A stretch of 6,090 nt of DNA, taken from contig JAJFLL010000261.1 in NCBI GenBank assembly GCA_021772695.1, forward strand, positions 1 to 6,090. The letters run 5' to 3'. The DNA is from Deltaproteobacteria bacterium (lineage in GTDB: Bacteria > UBA10199 > DSSB01). Numbering within the stretch: the first letter of the stretch is position 1; every line of letters starts with the position of its first letter. The notes under the pieces were generated by a model. The model saw nothing but the letters and a program-made list of their open reading frames with translations, made no database searches and had not been told where the DNA came from. The position numbers were made by a program, and so were the translations under genes. Positions 5,381-6,090 of this stretch are shown here, one piece after another.

Positions 5381-6090
5381 ATGGTGAATTTCCTGAAAAG
5401 GATTTGGAATTATATCGATGACCGTACCGGAGCCGCTGAGGCCTTTCGGGCAACGGCCGGTCATCCGATTCCTCCCAAAACCGGATGGATGTACGTATTC
5501 GGGTCGGCCACGCTCGTTGCGCTTATTGTTCAGGTAATCACCGGAACCGCGTTGGCCACGAAGTACATCCCCTCCGCTTCGCAAGCCTACGAAACCCTCA
5601 GAATATTGACGGAATACGATACCATCGGCCGAATCCTGCGAGGCATGCATTATTGGGGAGCCTCCGCCATGGTCCTGTTTATGGGCTTTCATATGGTGCG
5701 TGTCTTCTTAACAGGAAGTTATAAATTTCCACGGGAGGTCAATTGGATCACCGGTGTGGTTTTAATGGCTTTAACCTTGGCCATTGCCTTTACCGGCCAA
5801 CTCATGCGTTGGGACAATAATGCCATTTGGTCCATTATGGTCGCTGCCAACCAAGCGGCCCGCCTTCCCTTTATCGGACAGGCCGCGGCGGAATTAATCA
5901 TCGGGGGCCCTGAGCTCACGGGGTCCACTCTGTCTCGATTTTTTGCCATCCATGTCTTTATTCTTCCTGGCCTGATTTTTTTGACTCTAGGTGTCCACCT
6001 CTATCTTGTTATTAAAAACGGAATCTCGGAACCGCCAAAAAAGGGACAACCCGTTGATCCCAAGACCTATCGAAAATGGTATCAGGACTA
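5381..6090 (+). CDS. qcrB: Cytochrome b (b6-like N-terminal domain) of a bc-type complex, 3' end cut by window
   Basis: This membrane subunit holds hemes bL and bH and the quinol sites of the bc complex. The frame is open from ATG 5381 to the window end, 236 full codons. An amphipathic N-terminus (about 1-20) precedes helices at about 36-56, 89-110, 122-140 and 185-211. Heme ligands are H90 and H104 in helix B (RGMHYWGAS and GFHMVRVF) and H191 and H206 in helix D (AIHVFILPG and GVHLYLV). The helix-D pair is 15 residues apart, the cytochrome b6 spacing, versus 14 in mitochondrial cytochrome b. The position of the b6/QcrB cysteine that binds the extra covalent heme appears to be V39 (WMYVFGS). 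RWDNNA at 143-148 has Arg where PWD or PWG is usual. The end, about 213-236, is the linker (GISEPPKKGQPVDP) toward the subunit IV-like part, so a b6-subunit IV fusion is likely, perhaps with a C-terminal cytochrome c. The PEWY Qo motif is not yet reached. Confidence 0.95.
   Translation, partial: MVNFLKRIWNYIDDRTGAAEAFRATAGHPIPPKTGWMYVFGSATLVALIVQVITGTALATKYIPSASQAYETLRILTEYDTIGRILRGMHYWGASAMVLFMGFHMVRVFLTGSYKFPREVNWITGVVLMALTLAIAFTGQLMRWDNNAIWSIMVAANQAARLPFIGQAAAELIIGGPELTGSTLSRFFAIHVFILPGLIFLTLGVHLYLVIKNGISEPPKKGQPVDPKTYRKWYQD

Noticed and set aside
1..6090. CRISPR array, tRNA, rRNA, insertion sequence, phage or defence genes
   Set aside because: No regularly spaced repeats, cloverleaf-like segments, transposase or integrase motifs or terminal inverted repeats were seen; the window is almost fully taken up by respiratory genes.

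Overview
The window reads as an aerobic respiratory locus from a Gram-negative-type bacterium that very probably uses menaquinone. By eye the base composition is moderate, with neither strong AT nor strong GC skew. All supported genes lie on the + strand. The set is a caa3-type oxidase, a CtaG-family assembly protein, a low-potential-type Rieske protein and a cytochrome b with b6-like histidine spacing, all in one operon. From memory this resembles loci in phyla such as Verrucomicrobiota, Acidobacteriota, Methylomirabilota or Nitrospirota. The sequence alone does not fix the phylum.

Layout. Positions 1-478 hold the C-terminal end of a sigma-54-dependent activator (end of the AAA+ domain plus a Fis-type helix-turn-helix), cut by the window start. 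Positions 479-682 are non-coding: they contain a perfect 12-bp palindrome, several alternating AAGGT/ACCTT units, a weak candidate sigma-70 promoter and a purine-rich ribosome binding site. From 683 to the window end there is one tightly packed operon: coxB (subunit II with fused cytochrome c, TTG start), coxA (subunit I), coxC (subunit III), ctaG, a 72-residue two-helix membrane protein, a Tat-type Rieske protein and a cytochrome b that runs off the end. Junctions are overlaps of 4, 8, 4 and 23 nt or gaps of 6 and 12 nt, so translational coupling and a single transcript are likely.

How the genes work together. The Rieske protein and cytochrome b would oxidise quinol and pass electrons to a c-type cytochrome. 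The caa3 oxidase would take them through the cytochrome c domain fused to subunit II, then CuA, heme a and the heme a3/CuB centre, to reduce O2 and pump protons. CtaG would help assemble the oxidase. The co-operonic arrangement suggests coordinated expression and possibly a bc-caa3 supercomplex (inference). The cytochrome c partner of the bc-type complex is not in the window; it may be encoded downstream or fused to the rest of cytochrome b.

No mobile element, CRISPR array, tRNA, rRNA or defence system is visible. The region is mainly a conventional respiratory operon. The points worth a second look are subfamily residues (loss of a Mg/Mn-site His in subunit I, no cysteine for a covalent heme in cytochrome b, an Arg for the usual Pro in cytochrome b, Ser-to-Gly in the Rieske protein), the small membrane protein, and the structured leader between regulator and operon.
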